A stretch of 64,000 nucleotides of DNA, from the NCBI GenBank assembly GCA_023393125.1, contig JAEWMQ010000095.1, positions 186,001 through 250,000 of the forward strand, given 5' to 3'. Position 1 is the first letter of the stretch, and the number at the start of each line of letters is the position of its first letter. Positions 1 to 7,114 of this stretch are shown here, in pieces. The position numbers were made by a program, and so were the translations under genes. Below the pieces are notes generated by a model. It saw only the letters and a program-made list of their open reading frames with translations, searched no databases and had not been told where the DNA came from. The DNA comes from Bacillota bacterium. Its GTDB lineage: Bacteria; Bacillota; Clostridia; Lachnospirales; Cellulosilyticaceae.

Positions 1-769
1 AAAAATAAGAAGCATAGTAAAACATAAAGCAGAGTTTTATACAGCAATGGGAGGCATTTTGATTGTATGGGACTTACTAACAACTAAAACTAATACATTA
101 CCACTTCCCTTCTTTCCTAGTGTTGTTCAAGTCTTACAAGTGATAGTAGAAGATTATAAAACGCTCCTTATTAGTACAGCGCATTCGCTCAGACTATTAG
201 TATTAGGGTTTACTATTGGTAGTATATTAGGAATGGTTATTGGTATATTGATAGGTTGGTACCGCAAATGGCATTACTGGGTATTTCCACTAGTTAAGCT
301 CATGGGAGTTATCCCTACAACAGCTTGGATTCCTATTGTGATGTATATTTTCCCTTCTAGCTTTTATGCTCAGATCTTCTTAATAGTGATATGTGTTTGT
401 TTCCCAGTAGCTTTTATGACCTGCTCTGGAGTGGAGAACTTACCTAAATCCTATTTCGAAGCAGCTAGAACCTTGGGAGGAAATGAGAAGTTTTTGATCC
501 TTAAAGTGGCTATTCCAGGGGCAATGCCTTCTATTTTTACGGGGATTTATACAGCTACAGGCATTTCTTTTGCTACCTTAGTGGTTTCAGAAATGATAGG
601 AGCAAAAGCAGGGTTAGGGTGGTATATTTCCTGGGCAAAGAGTTGGTCTAACTATGCCAAGGTTTATGCATCGATTGTCATTATGGCAGTGATATTCTCT
701 TTGGTTATGGCAGTCATTTATAAGATTAGAGATTCAGTATTAGTATGGCAAAGGGGATTATTAAAATGA
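1..769 (+). CDS. ABC transporter permease, NitT/TauT (SsuC-like) family, 5' end cut
   Basis: This is the inner-membrane permease of an ABC importer for a small anion or thiamine-precursor-type substrate, of the SsuC/TauC/ThiX kind. The frame is open from base 2 through to the stop at 769, so the true start lies left of the window; the Met at 47 has no ribosome binding site. The visible protein has about five or six hydrophobic segments and the binding-protein-dependent permease loop, with the EAARTLGG stretch (about residue 140 counting from the Met at 47) that docks on the ATPase. It overlaps the ATPase gene by ATGA, so the two are translated together. A periplasmic-type binding protein would be expected upstream, outside the window. 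The substrate cannot be told from sequence; the following metA gene hints at sulfur metabolism, but that is only proximity. Confidence 0.88.
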   Translation, partial: KIRSIVKHKAEFYTAMGGILIVWDLLTTKTNTLPLPFFPSVVQVLQVIVEDYKTLLISTAHSLRLLVLGFTIGSILGMVIGILIGWYRKWHYWVFPLVKLMGVIPTTAWIPIVMYIFPSSFYAQIFLIVICVCFPVAFMTCSGVENLPKSYFEAARTLGGNEKFLILKVAIPGAMPSIFTGIYTATGISFATLVVSEMIGAKAGLGWYISWAKSWSNYAKVYASIVIMAVIFSLVMAVIYKIRDSVLVWQRGLLK

Positions 770-1563
770 CAGATATTGAAAATGGAGGCGGCAATATTTC
801 GATTTATGGTATTAATAGAGTTTATACTGATGCCAATGGAAATGAAGTAGAAGCCCTTAAAAATGTAGAGTTAGAAGTCAGAAATGGTGAGTTTATCACT
901 TTTATAGGTCCATCAGGGTGTGGTAAAACCACACTTTTGAGGCTTATAGCAGGCCTAGATGAGGCGCAAAGTGGAGAGATTTACTTAGATGATGAAAAAG
1001 TGGTAGGGACTCATTATGAAAGAGGTTATGTTTTTCAACAAGCCAACCTCTTTCCATGGGCAAGTATTGAAGAAAATATTGCATCAGGACTGAGGGCAAG
1101 GAAAGTATATAAGGAGCAGAAAGAGGACGTGGCTCATTTTATTAAGATTGCTGGTCTTGAAGGTTTTGAAAAATCCTATCCTCATCAAATATCTGGAGGA
1201 ATGGCCCAAAGAGCCTCTTTGGTAAGAGCACTCATTAATAAGCCGAAGGTGTTACTTTTAGATGAGCCAATGGGAGCATTAGACTCCTTTACACGTTTTG
1301 CACTTCAAGATAAGTTATTAGAGCTATGGAAGGAAAGAAGAAGTACCATACTTTTAGTAACTCATGATGTAGATGAAGCCGTTTATTTAAGTGATCGCAT
1401 TGTCATTATGACACCAAGACCAGGCAGGATAGAAGAAATTGTAGAAGTAAAGCTAAGTAAACCACGTATTCGCACAAGTCCGGCTTTTTTAGAACTAAGA
1501 AACGAGATTTTAGAGAAGCTTCATCTAGTAAGCAGAGAAGAGGAAACGGACTACTATATTTAA
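766..1563 (+). CDS. ABC transporter ATP-binding protein, NitT/TauT (SsuB-like) family
   Basis: This is the ATPase partner of the preceding permease, 265 residues. From the chosen start, Walker A GPSGCGKT lies at about residues 48-55, the signature SGGMAQ at about 143, and Walker B LLLDEP with its Asp at about 166, followed by the D-loop GALD and the switch His in LLVTHDVDEA. I choose the ATG at 766 rather than the in-frame ATG at 745: AAGGGGA at 752-757 sits eight bases before 766, and 766 makes the ATGA overlap with the permease stop. The shape is that of SsuB/TauB/ThiZ proteins, which energise uptake of sulfonates, nitrate/bicarbonate or pyrimidines. Substrate is not decidable here. Confidence 0.9.
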   Translation: MTDIENGGGNISIYGINRVYTDANGNEVEALKNVELEVRNGEFITFIGPSGCGKTTLLRLIAGLDEAQSGEIYLDDEKVVGTHYERGYVFQQANLFPWASIEENIASGLRARKVYKEQKEDVAHFIKIAGLEGFEKSYPHQISGGMAQRASLVRALINKPKVLLLDEPMGALDSFTRFALQDKLLELWKERRSTILLVTHDVDEAVYLSDRIVIMTPRPGRIEEIVEVKLSKPRIRTSPAFLELRNEILEKLHLVSREEETDYYI

Positions 1564-1579
1564 AGAAAGGAGTTATACA

Positions 1580-1603
1580 ATGGTAGAAGAATGTGAATGT
1601 TAG
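1580..1603 (+). CDS. possible seven-residue leader peptide MVEECEC before metA
   Basis: A tiny open frame, MVEECEC then TAG, sits between the ABC operon and metA. It has its own good ribosome binding site, AAAGGAG at 1566-1572, seven bases before the ATG. It ends 32 bases before the metA start. Two of its seven codons are Cys (TGT), and metA feeds sulfur amino acid synthesis, so it could be a leader peptide whose translation senses charged Cys-tRNA. I see no clear terminator/antiterminator hairpin in the short gap, so coupling or ribosome-binding-site control would be more likely than attenuation. It may equally be chance. Confidence 0.3.
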   Translation: MVEECEC

Positions 1604-1635
1604 CTAATTAATCTTGTATAAAAGGAGGAAGAGAA

Positions 1636-2541
1636 ATGCCAGTAAAAGTCCCAGGGAATTTGCCAGCACGGCTTATATTAGAACAAGAGAATATCTTTGT
1701 GATTTCAACTGAACGTGCCATTCATCAAGATATTAGACCCATAAAAATTATTATATTGAATCTAATGCCCACTAAGATTGCCACCGAAGTACAATTACTA
1801 CGTTGTTTAACGAATACGCCACTTCAAATAGAAGTGGATTTATTATATACAGCAACTCATATTCCAAAACACACCGCTAAAGAATATTTAAATGGTTTCT
1901 ATAAAGAATTTAGAGAGATAAAAGGAAGAAAGTATGATGGTATGATTATTACAGGTGCACCAGTAGAAACTTTTGAGTTTGAAGAGGTTGAGTACTGGCA
2001 GGAACTATGTGAAATTATGGAATGGTCTAAAACCCATGTTCATTCTACATTACACTTATGTTGGGGAGCACAGGCAGCGCTTTATTATCACTATAAAGTG
2101 CCTAAGCATCCGACAAATGGGAAACAATTCGGCATCTTTAAGCATACAGTAACCAATCAAAAGTCCAAGCTTTTTCAAGGTTTTAATGATGAATTTGATG
2201 TACCACATTCAAGATATACAGAGATAAGAAAAGAAGATTTAGAGAAACATCCTGAATTAATGATTTCAGCAGTATCAAAGGAGGTGGGAGTGCATACCAT
2301 TGAAAGTAAAGATGGAAAGTATATTTTTGCCATGGGTCATGCTGAGTATGATTCAGAGACGCTAGTTCAGGAATATTTTAGGGATGAGGGAAAAGGTTTA
2401 AATCCCAATATACCTAAATATTATTTTCCAGAAGATGATATCACGAAGAAACCTATTAATGAATGGCGTAGCTGTGCTTATCTCTTTTATGCGAATTGGG
2501 TTAACTATTATTTATATCAAACAACACCGTATGAATTATAG
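1636..2541 (+). CDS. metA: homoserine O-acyltransferase MetA, probably acetyl-CoA dependent
   Basis: MetA activates the hydroxyl of L-homoserine with an acyl group, the first committed step of methionine synthesis, in the cytoplasm. The 301-residue length is normal. The catalytic triad is in place: Cys142 in LHLCWGAQ, His235 and Glu237 in FAMGHAEYD. Residue 111, in the GAPVE stretch, is Glu. In the MetA family Glu at this position is linked to acetyl-CoA use and Gly to succinyl-CoA use, so O-acetylhomoserine is the predicted product even though the gene is often named homoserine O-succinyltransferase. The start is supported by AAAGGAGG at 1621-1628. It follows the ABC ATPase by 72 bases, a gap holding a possible leader peptide. 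A long hairpin with a U-run follows at 2547-2648. Confidence 0.95.
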   Translation: MPVKVPGNLPARLILEQENIFVISTERAIHQDIRPIKIIILNLMPTKIATEVQLLRCLTNTPLQIEVDLLYTATHIPKHTAKEYLNGFYKEFREIKGRKYDGMIITGAPVETFEFEEVEYWQELCEIMEWSKTHVHSTLHLCWGAQAALYYHYKVPKHPTNGKQFGIFKHTVTNQKSKLFQGFNDEFDVPHSRYTEIRKEDLEKHPELMISAVSKEVGVHTIESKDGKYIFAMGHAEYDSETLVQEYFRDEGKGLNPNIPKYYFPEDDITKKPINEWRSCAYLFYANWVNYYLYQTTPYEL

Positions 2542-2546
2542 AGAAG

Positions 2547-2648
2547 GGGTTGTCACTAAACTCATGTAAAATACAAGATATAGAATATAACAAATGAATT
2601 GTTAAACGATATCTTGTGTTAGAGAGTTATTTGGTGATAGCCCTTTTT
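2547..2648 (+). terminator. long three-helix hairpin ending in a U-run, after metA
   Basis: Three nested helices can form one extended stem: 2547-2563 with 2624-2643 (with a three-base bulge and G-U pairs), 2573-2581 with 2609-2617 (nine perfect pairs), and 2588-2593 with 2599-2604. Five T residues follow at 2644-2648. This fits a terminator for metA. It is longer than usual for an intrinsic terminator, so it could also be a regulated leader for the TruA-like gene. Confidence 0.6.
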
Positions 2649-2764
2649 ATGATATATCTAAATGATAGAATCAATGTTATAATAGACTAAGCTATTGATG
2701 GGTATGTGTTAAATTAGTTTAGTGCATATCATCTATTCAAAAAGAAAGTATATAGGTAAATGTA

Positions 2765-3502
2765 ATGAGAAATTTTAAAATGATTATTCAATATGATGGC
2801 AGTCGTTATAAAGGCTTTCAGATTCAAAGAGATACAGACCTTACTGTACAAGCAAAAATCGAAGCAGTTCTTGAAAAAATGGCAGAAGAGCAAGTGGAAC
2901 TCATTGGTTGTGAACGCATGGACGTAGGTGCTCATGCAGAAAATTATGTGGCTAGTTTTAAAACTGAGTGTACTTTAAGCACAGAGTGTATGCTAGACTA
3001 TTTATATGAATTTTTACCTGAGGATATTGTGGTAAAAAGTATAGAAGAAGTTAACGATCGTTTCCATGCACGTTACAATGTAAAAGCTAAAACCTATGAG
3101 TATACCATTAATTGTGGTGCGAAGAGAGATGTATTTACTAGAAAGTATGTGCATCATATAGACGCCGAATTTGACCTTGATAATATGAAAGAAGTGGCTG
3201 CTGTTTTAAAAGGTACTCATGATTTTCAAAGCTTTACAAGTTTAAAGCCAAATGGTAAATCAACCATGCAAACCATTAATGAAATTGAAGTGACTAAGAA
3301 AGAGGATATCATCAAAATTCGTATAACAGCAGATGATTTCTTGCTTCATATGCCCAAAATGATTATTGGTGCACTTATTGAAGCAGGTAAAGGAGCAGTT
3401 ACCCCTCAGCAAACTCAGGAAGTCATGGATAAAAAACAAAGAGCAGCAGGCTATCCTATGGCGAAGCCAAAAGCGCTCTCATTAGTAGAAGTAAAATATT
3501 AA
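2765..3502 (+). CDS. divergent TruA-family tRNA pseudouridine synthase
   Basis: The 245-residue protein has the TruA fold landmarks in order: the N-terminal YDGSRYKGFQ strand, the catalytic-Asp block at residues 50-58, FHARYNVKAKTYEY, and the C-terminal FLLHMPKMIIG helix. TruA isomerises uridines 38-40 of the tRNA anticodon stem. The catalytic Asp53 and Arg51 are present, but the block reads ERMDVGAHA where TruA normally has GRTDAGVHA, and the C-terminal motif has Pro-Lys where Val-Arg is usual. It therefore looks like a second, specialised TruA paralogue rather than the housekeeping enzyme. The ribosome binding site is weak (AGGTAA). Its RNA target is unknown. Confidence 0.8.
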   Translation: MRNFKMIIQYDGSRYKGFQIQRDTDLTVQAKIEAVLEKMAEEQVELIGCERMDVGAHAENYVASFKTECTLSTECMLDYLYEFLPEDIVVKSIEEVNDRFHARYNVKAKTYEYTINCGAKRDVFTRKYVHHIDAEFDLDNMKEVAAVLKGTHDFQSFTSLKPNGKSTMQTINEIEVTKKEDIIKIRITADDFLLHMPKMIIGALIEAGKGAVTPQQTQEVMDKKQRAAGYPMAKPKALSLVEVKY

Positions 3503-3559
3503 TTTAAATTAAAAAGAAAGGTCATAAAATTTATAATAAATACTTATAAAATTTATGCA

Positions 3560-4132
3560 ATGGAAAAAATAATGTACTGCGTAATCGGTGAAAAAGTACT
3601 TCGTTGTGAAGTAAAGAAAAAAGAAGAAATGTCTTCTCTTTGTAAAGTGGGTTCATCTCCAAAGGAGCAGAGCATTGCTAATAATCGTTTATTTAAAACA
3701 GAACAGGAAGCTGCCCAGTTTATTAAGAAGAGAAAAATGAATAAAGTAAATGAAAATAAATTAGTAGCTAATGCGGTAGAGACCTGCAAGGCACTATATG
3801 AAAAGCTTTATGAAGAGACAGGTATTGAAGTAAGGACTATTGATAGACAATGGACAGTGAGTTCAGCAGAGAAACATATCATTAAATTAAAAAGAACATT
3901 ACTAGACAAACCAGAAACTCATGATAAAAATGTAAGTAAAAGTTTTGGCATAGCACCAGGTCCTAAAAAGGATAAGAAGCAATTTACTCAGAAAAATAAT
4001 TCAAAAGATAATGGCTCAAGAGACAACACTAGAAGTAATCGCTCAGAAAAAAGTAATTTACAAAAAGAGCATTTAAACAGAAATAGCACAAGAAATAATG
4101 CTACTAAAAACTTTAGTAGTAAAAAGAAATAA
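3560..4132 (+). CDS. hypothetical protein with a basic Asn/Lys/Ser-rich tail
   Basis: I do not recognise a family. The 190-residue protein has a short ordered part (about residues 1-125) and then a low-complexity, strongly basic tail rich in Asn, Ser, Arg and Lys, ending in KK. Such a tail often binds nucleic acid or is simply disordered; no catalytic motif is visible. The start is uncertain: the ATG at 3560 and another at 3572 both lack a convincing ribosome binding site, although the protein sequence is consistent with real coding. It follows the TruA-like gene by 57 bases and is closed by a terminator at 4148-4191, so the two may be cotranscribed; a role linked to RNA is a guess from that context. 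Confidence 0.55.
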   Translation: MEKIMYCVIGEKVLRCEVKKKEEMSSLCKVGSSPKEQSIANNRLFKTEQEAAQFIKKRKMNKVNENKLVANAVETCKALYEKLYEETGIEVRTIDRQWTVSSAEKHIIKLKRTLLDKPETHDKNVSKSFGIAPGPKKDKKQFTQKNNSKDNGSRDNTRSNRSEKSNLQKEHLNRNSTRNNATKNFSSKKK

Positions 4133-4147
4133 ATAACCATCTAACTA

Positions 4148-4191
4148 ATCCTAGGACATAAGTATCAATCATGCCCTAGGATTTTATTTTT
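4148..4191 (+). terminator. intrinsic terminator
   Basis: Perfect 8-bp arms, ATCCTAGG at 4148-4155 and CCTAGGAT at 4175-4182, are followed by a T-rich run. It ends transcription after the basic hypothetical gene. Confidence 0.7.
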
Positions 4192-4211
4192 ATATAGGGG
4201 AGTGTGTAATA

Positions 4212-5036
4212 ATGAAGACATTATATGTGACAGATTTAGACGGCACTTTATTAAATACTAAGGACCGAATAAGTGAGTATAGCAAGAAGGTTATTAATGA
4301 GCTAATTGATGAAGGCATGCATTTCACCTATGCTACAGCAAGGTCTTTAACTTCGGCCTCTGTTGTTGCTGAAGGCTTAAGAGTTCAGATGCCTGTTATT
4401 GTCTATAATGGGGCCTTTATTTTAAATGCAGCAACAAGAGAAGTCATAGTTTCTAGCGAATTTAAGGTGGAAGAAAAGCAGTTTATAAAAGACCTATTAC
4501 ATAACTATCAGGTGAGACCTTTAGTTTATGCTTTTATAGAAGGCATAGAGAAGGTAAGCTGGATACCAGAATACGAAAATGAAGGCATTCGCTATTACTT
4601 AAATAATAGAGAGGGAGATAAACGCTTTAGAGCAGTAGAGGAAATAGAAGCGTTATATGAGGGTGAAGTCTTTTATTTTACTTGCATAGGAGAAAAGGAA
4701 GAACTCCTTCCTATTTATGAGGCATTAAAAGAACATCCTAACTATAACTGTGTATTTCAGCAGGAACTCTATAGAGAAGAATACTGGTGTGAGATTATGC
4801 CTAAGAAAGCTACTAAAGCCAATGCTATTAAAGCGTTAAAGGAACTCTTTCAGTATGACAGGGTGATTGCTTTTGGGGATGCCATTAATGACATACCTAT
4901 GTTTGAGATAGCAGATGAAAGTTACGCAGTAGATAATGCTGTTCCAGGACTTAAAAAGCTGGCAACAGGTATAATAGCGCGCAATGAAGAAGATGGGGTA
5001 GCGAAGCGGTTAAAAGAACTAATTAAGAATGAATAA
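4212..5036 (+). CDS. Cof-type HAD-superfamily sugar-phosphate/flavin phosphatase
   Basis: This is a 274-residue HAD hydrolase of the Cof/YbiV class. Motif I is DLDGTLLNT near the N-terminus, giving the nucleophile Asp and the acid/base Asp two residues on. Motif II Ser/Thr lies near residue 45 (TYATARS), the Lys in KATKANAIKAL is motif III, and motif IV is FGDAINDIPMF. The large C2-type cap between motifs II and III marks the subfamily that acts on sugar phosphates, FMN or pyridoxal phosphate. The exact substrate cannot be read off. The start follows AGGGGAG, and the gene stands alone between a terminator and the capA-like gene. Confidence 0.88.
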   Translation: MKTLYVTDLDGTLLNTKDRISEYSKKVINELIDEGMHFTYATARSLTSASVVAEGLRVQMPVIVYNGAFILNAATREVIVSSEFKVEEKQFIKDLLHNYQVRPLVYAFIEGIEKVSWIPEYENEGIRYYLNNREGDKRFRAVEEIEALYEGEVFYFTCIGEKEELLPIYEALKEHPNYNCVFQQELYREEYWCEIMPKKATKANAIKALKELFQYDRVIAFGDAINDIPMFEIADESYAVDNAVPGLKKLATGIIARNEEDGVAKRLKELIKNE

Positions 5037-5080
5037 TGAAGAATTAAATCTTCATTGCTCTTAAAACATGGAGGGATATT

Positions 5081-6433
5081 ATGAGAAAGAAGTTAATTGT
5101 TATTTTAGCACTATGCATATGCCTTTTGAGTAGTCAAGTTTTACTAGCGGATATAGTAGTCACTACAGCAGGAAAAACAGTTACCATGAAGGATGACACT
5201 ATTTATAGGAAGCAAGGTACTACAATGGTGCAAGCAGCACTTTTTTTAAAAGCATTAGGATATCAAGTAGTTTGGCAGCAAAAGGAAGGAAATTTACTTA
5301 TCACACCAGGTGATATGAATATCAAGGCAAACAGCCGTCAAGCTAGTGCAAAGGGAAGTAATTATTATTTAGAAACAGCTCCGACTATTAAAGAAGGAAG
5401 AGTATATGTACCGCTTCAATTTTTCTCTGATTTTTTAGGTTATGATGTGGCTTATAAAGATGGTCAAATTAATATTTCAGGTACTGAAAATATAGGAAAG
5501 GCAGGGAAATATGAAGAAGAAATAAGTGAAAAGCGCATTACTATATCAGCAGTAGGAGATGTTACATTAGGATATTACAAAGGGCAAGGTAGTGGTGGTC
5601 GTTTTGATGAAGTAGCAAAGGCTAATGGCTATGCGTACTTTATGAAAAATGTAAAAAGCATTTTTGAAGATGATGATTTAACTATTGTGAATCTAGAAGG
5701 ACCTCTTACTACAAGAGGAAGTGCAGCAGAAAAGGAATTTGCTATTAGAGGACTTCCTGAGTACATAAAGATTTTACAGTTAGGGGATATAGAAGTCGTA
5801 AGTTTAGCCAACAATCATAGTAAGGATTACGGGAATGAAGGCTATACAGATACCAAAAGTGTTTTAACCAAGAATCAAATAGGTTACTTTGGTAGCGATC
5901 AAACCTACTATACCACCATTAATGATATTCGCGTTGCCATTATTGGAGAGTCTGCATGGACTAATGACCAAGGTATGAAAAATAAATTGAAAAAACGTAT
6001 TACAGAGGCTAAAACAAAAGCCGACTTAATTATTATAGAGTTCCACTGGGGAATTGAAAGGGAAAATATTCCTAATAAAGTACAACAGGATTTAGCAAAG
6101 TATGTTATTGATCAAGGAGCTCATTTGGTACTAGGTAGTCATCCTCATGTCATTCAAGGCATAGGTAGCTATAAAGGTGCCAACATTGTGTATAGCATGG
6201 GGAATTTCTGTTTTGGCGCTAATAAAAATCCTGATGATAAAGATACCTTTATTTACAGAGAAACTTTTGTACTAACTAAAGATGGGATTATGTCAGAAGG
6301 TAATGAGATTATTCCATGTTCTATTTCCTCTGTATCAAATAGGAATAACTATCAACCTACAGTACTTACAGGTGCAGATAAAGAACGTGTGTTAAAACGT
6401 ATTGAAAACTATAGTAAAGGCTTAAAAAATTAG
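5081..6433 (+). CDS. exported CapA-like metallophosphatase-fold protein with copper-amine-oxidase N-domain
   Basis: The 450-residue protein starts with a clear signal peptide (hydrophobic residues about 5-23). Residues about 25-130 form a copper amine oxidase N-terminal-type domain, common in clostridial exported proteins. Residues about 150-400 are a CapA/PgsA domain: AVGDVTLGYY, NLEGPLT, SLANNHSKDYG, EFHWGIE, GSHPHVIQG and YSMGNF carry the Asp, Asn and His metal ligands of the calcineurin-like fold. CapA proteins take part in poly-gamma-glutamate capsule synthesis or anchoring in Bacillus, but no capB/capC genes are nearby, so a general cell-surface role is more likely. It is followed closely by the HD hydrolase gene. 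Confidence 0.88.
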   Translation: MRKKLIVILALCICLLSSQVLLADIVVTTAGKTVTMKDDTIYRKQGTTMVQAALFLKALGYQVVWQQKEGNLLITPGDMNIKANSRQASAKGSNYYLETAPTIKEGRVYVPLQFFSDFLGYDVAYKDGQINISGTENIGKAGKYEEEISEKRITISAVGDVTLGYYKGQGSGGRFDEVAKANGYAYFMKNVKSIFEDDDLTIVNLEGPLTTRGSAAEKEFAIRGLPEYIKILQLGDIEVVSLANNHSKDYGNEGYTDTKSVLTKNQIGYFGSDQTYYTTINDIRVAIIGESAWTNDQGMKNKLKKRITEAKTKADLIIIEFHWGIERENIPNKVQQDLAKYVIDQGAHLVLGSHPHVIQGIGSYKGANIVYSMGNFCFGANKNPDDKDTFIYRETFVLTKDGIMSEGNEIIPCSISSVSNRNNYQPTVLTGADKERVLKRIENYSKGLKN

Positions 6434-6468
6434 ATTAATTTAAAATGAAGGGAGTAGAGAAGGGAAAC

Positions 6469-6954
6469 ATGATTAATACATTAACGTATAAGATGATGAA
6501 TTATTATAAGGGAGATGCTAAACGTATTCAGCATTTTACAAAGGTACATAGCTTTGCCAAACTCATAGGAGAGATGGAACAGCTAGATACCGAAACACTT
6601 ACGCTAATAGAAGTAACAGCTCTTGTACATGACATAGGCATTAAAGCAGCAGAAGCACAGTTTGGTAGTAGTAATGGCAAGTTACAAGAACAATTAGGAC
6701 CAGACCTAGCGAGAGAACTATTAAACGAAATAGGATATGAAACGGAAAAGATTGAACGTGTTTGCTATGTAGTGGGGCATCATCATACTTATACAAACAT
6801 ACAAGGAATAGATTATCAAATTTTAGTGGAAGCAGATTTTCTTGTGAATTTTTATGAAGATGAACTGGGGAAAGAAGCCGTGCAAAAAGCTTATAACACT
6901 ATTTTTAAAACTGATAGTGGAAAGAAGCTTTGTGAAATAATGTATGAGATTTAG
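6469..6954 (+). CDS. HD-domain phosphohydrolase
   Basis: This is a small (161-residue) single-domain HD protein. It has the first metal His in HFTKVHSF, the HD doublet in ALVHDIGIK, and the later His pair in VGHHHTYT, so the metal site appears complete. HD proteins hydrolyse phosphoesters of nucleotides; the substrate is unknown. I prefer the ATG at 6469 over the in-frame ATG at 6445, because GAAGGGA lies just before 6469 and homologous HD proteins begin close to the first His. The gene lies 35 bases after the capA-like gene and may be cotranscribed with it. Confidence 0.8.
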   Translation: MINTLTYKMMNYYKGDAKRIQHFTKVHSFAKLIGEMEQLDTETLTLIEVTALVHDIGIKAAEAQFGSSNGKLQEQLGPDLARELLNEIGYETEKIERVCYVVGHHHTYTNIQGIDYQILVEADFLVNFYEDELGKEAVQKAYNTIFKTDSGKKLCEIMYEI

Positions 6955-6964
6955 TATTAATAAT

Positions 6965-6990
6965 GGTGAACCATATTGCAAATAGGGGAG
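6965..6990 (+). repeat. left copy of a GTGAACC-type repeat flanking the HD/GHKL gene
   Basis: The 24 bases from GTGAACC here match the sequence at 10305-10328 at 19 positions, in the same orientation. The core GTGAACCATAT recurs in the loop of the hairpin at 11547-11594. The two copies bracket the 1040-residue gene. Their nature (insertion scar, att-like site, or small dispersed repeat) is not known. Confidence 0.45.
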
Positions 6991-7114
6991 ATTTTGAGAG
7001 GACATAAGAAATGAAATAGATTAAAGTACCAGTATGTAATAAATACAGACATTGAATATAGAAAAAAATATAATTAGTATGTGAAGAAACATATTAAAGA
7101 ATGGGGGAAAAGGT

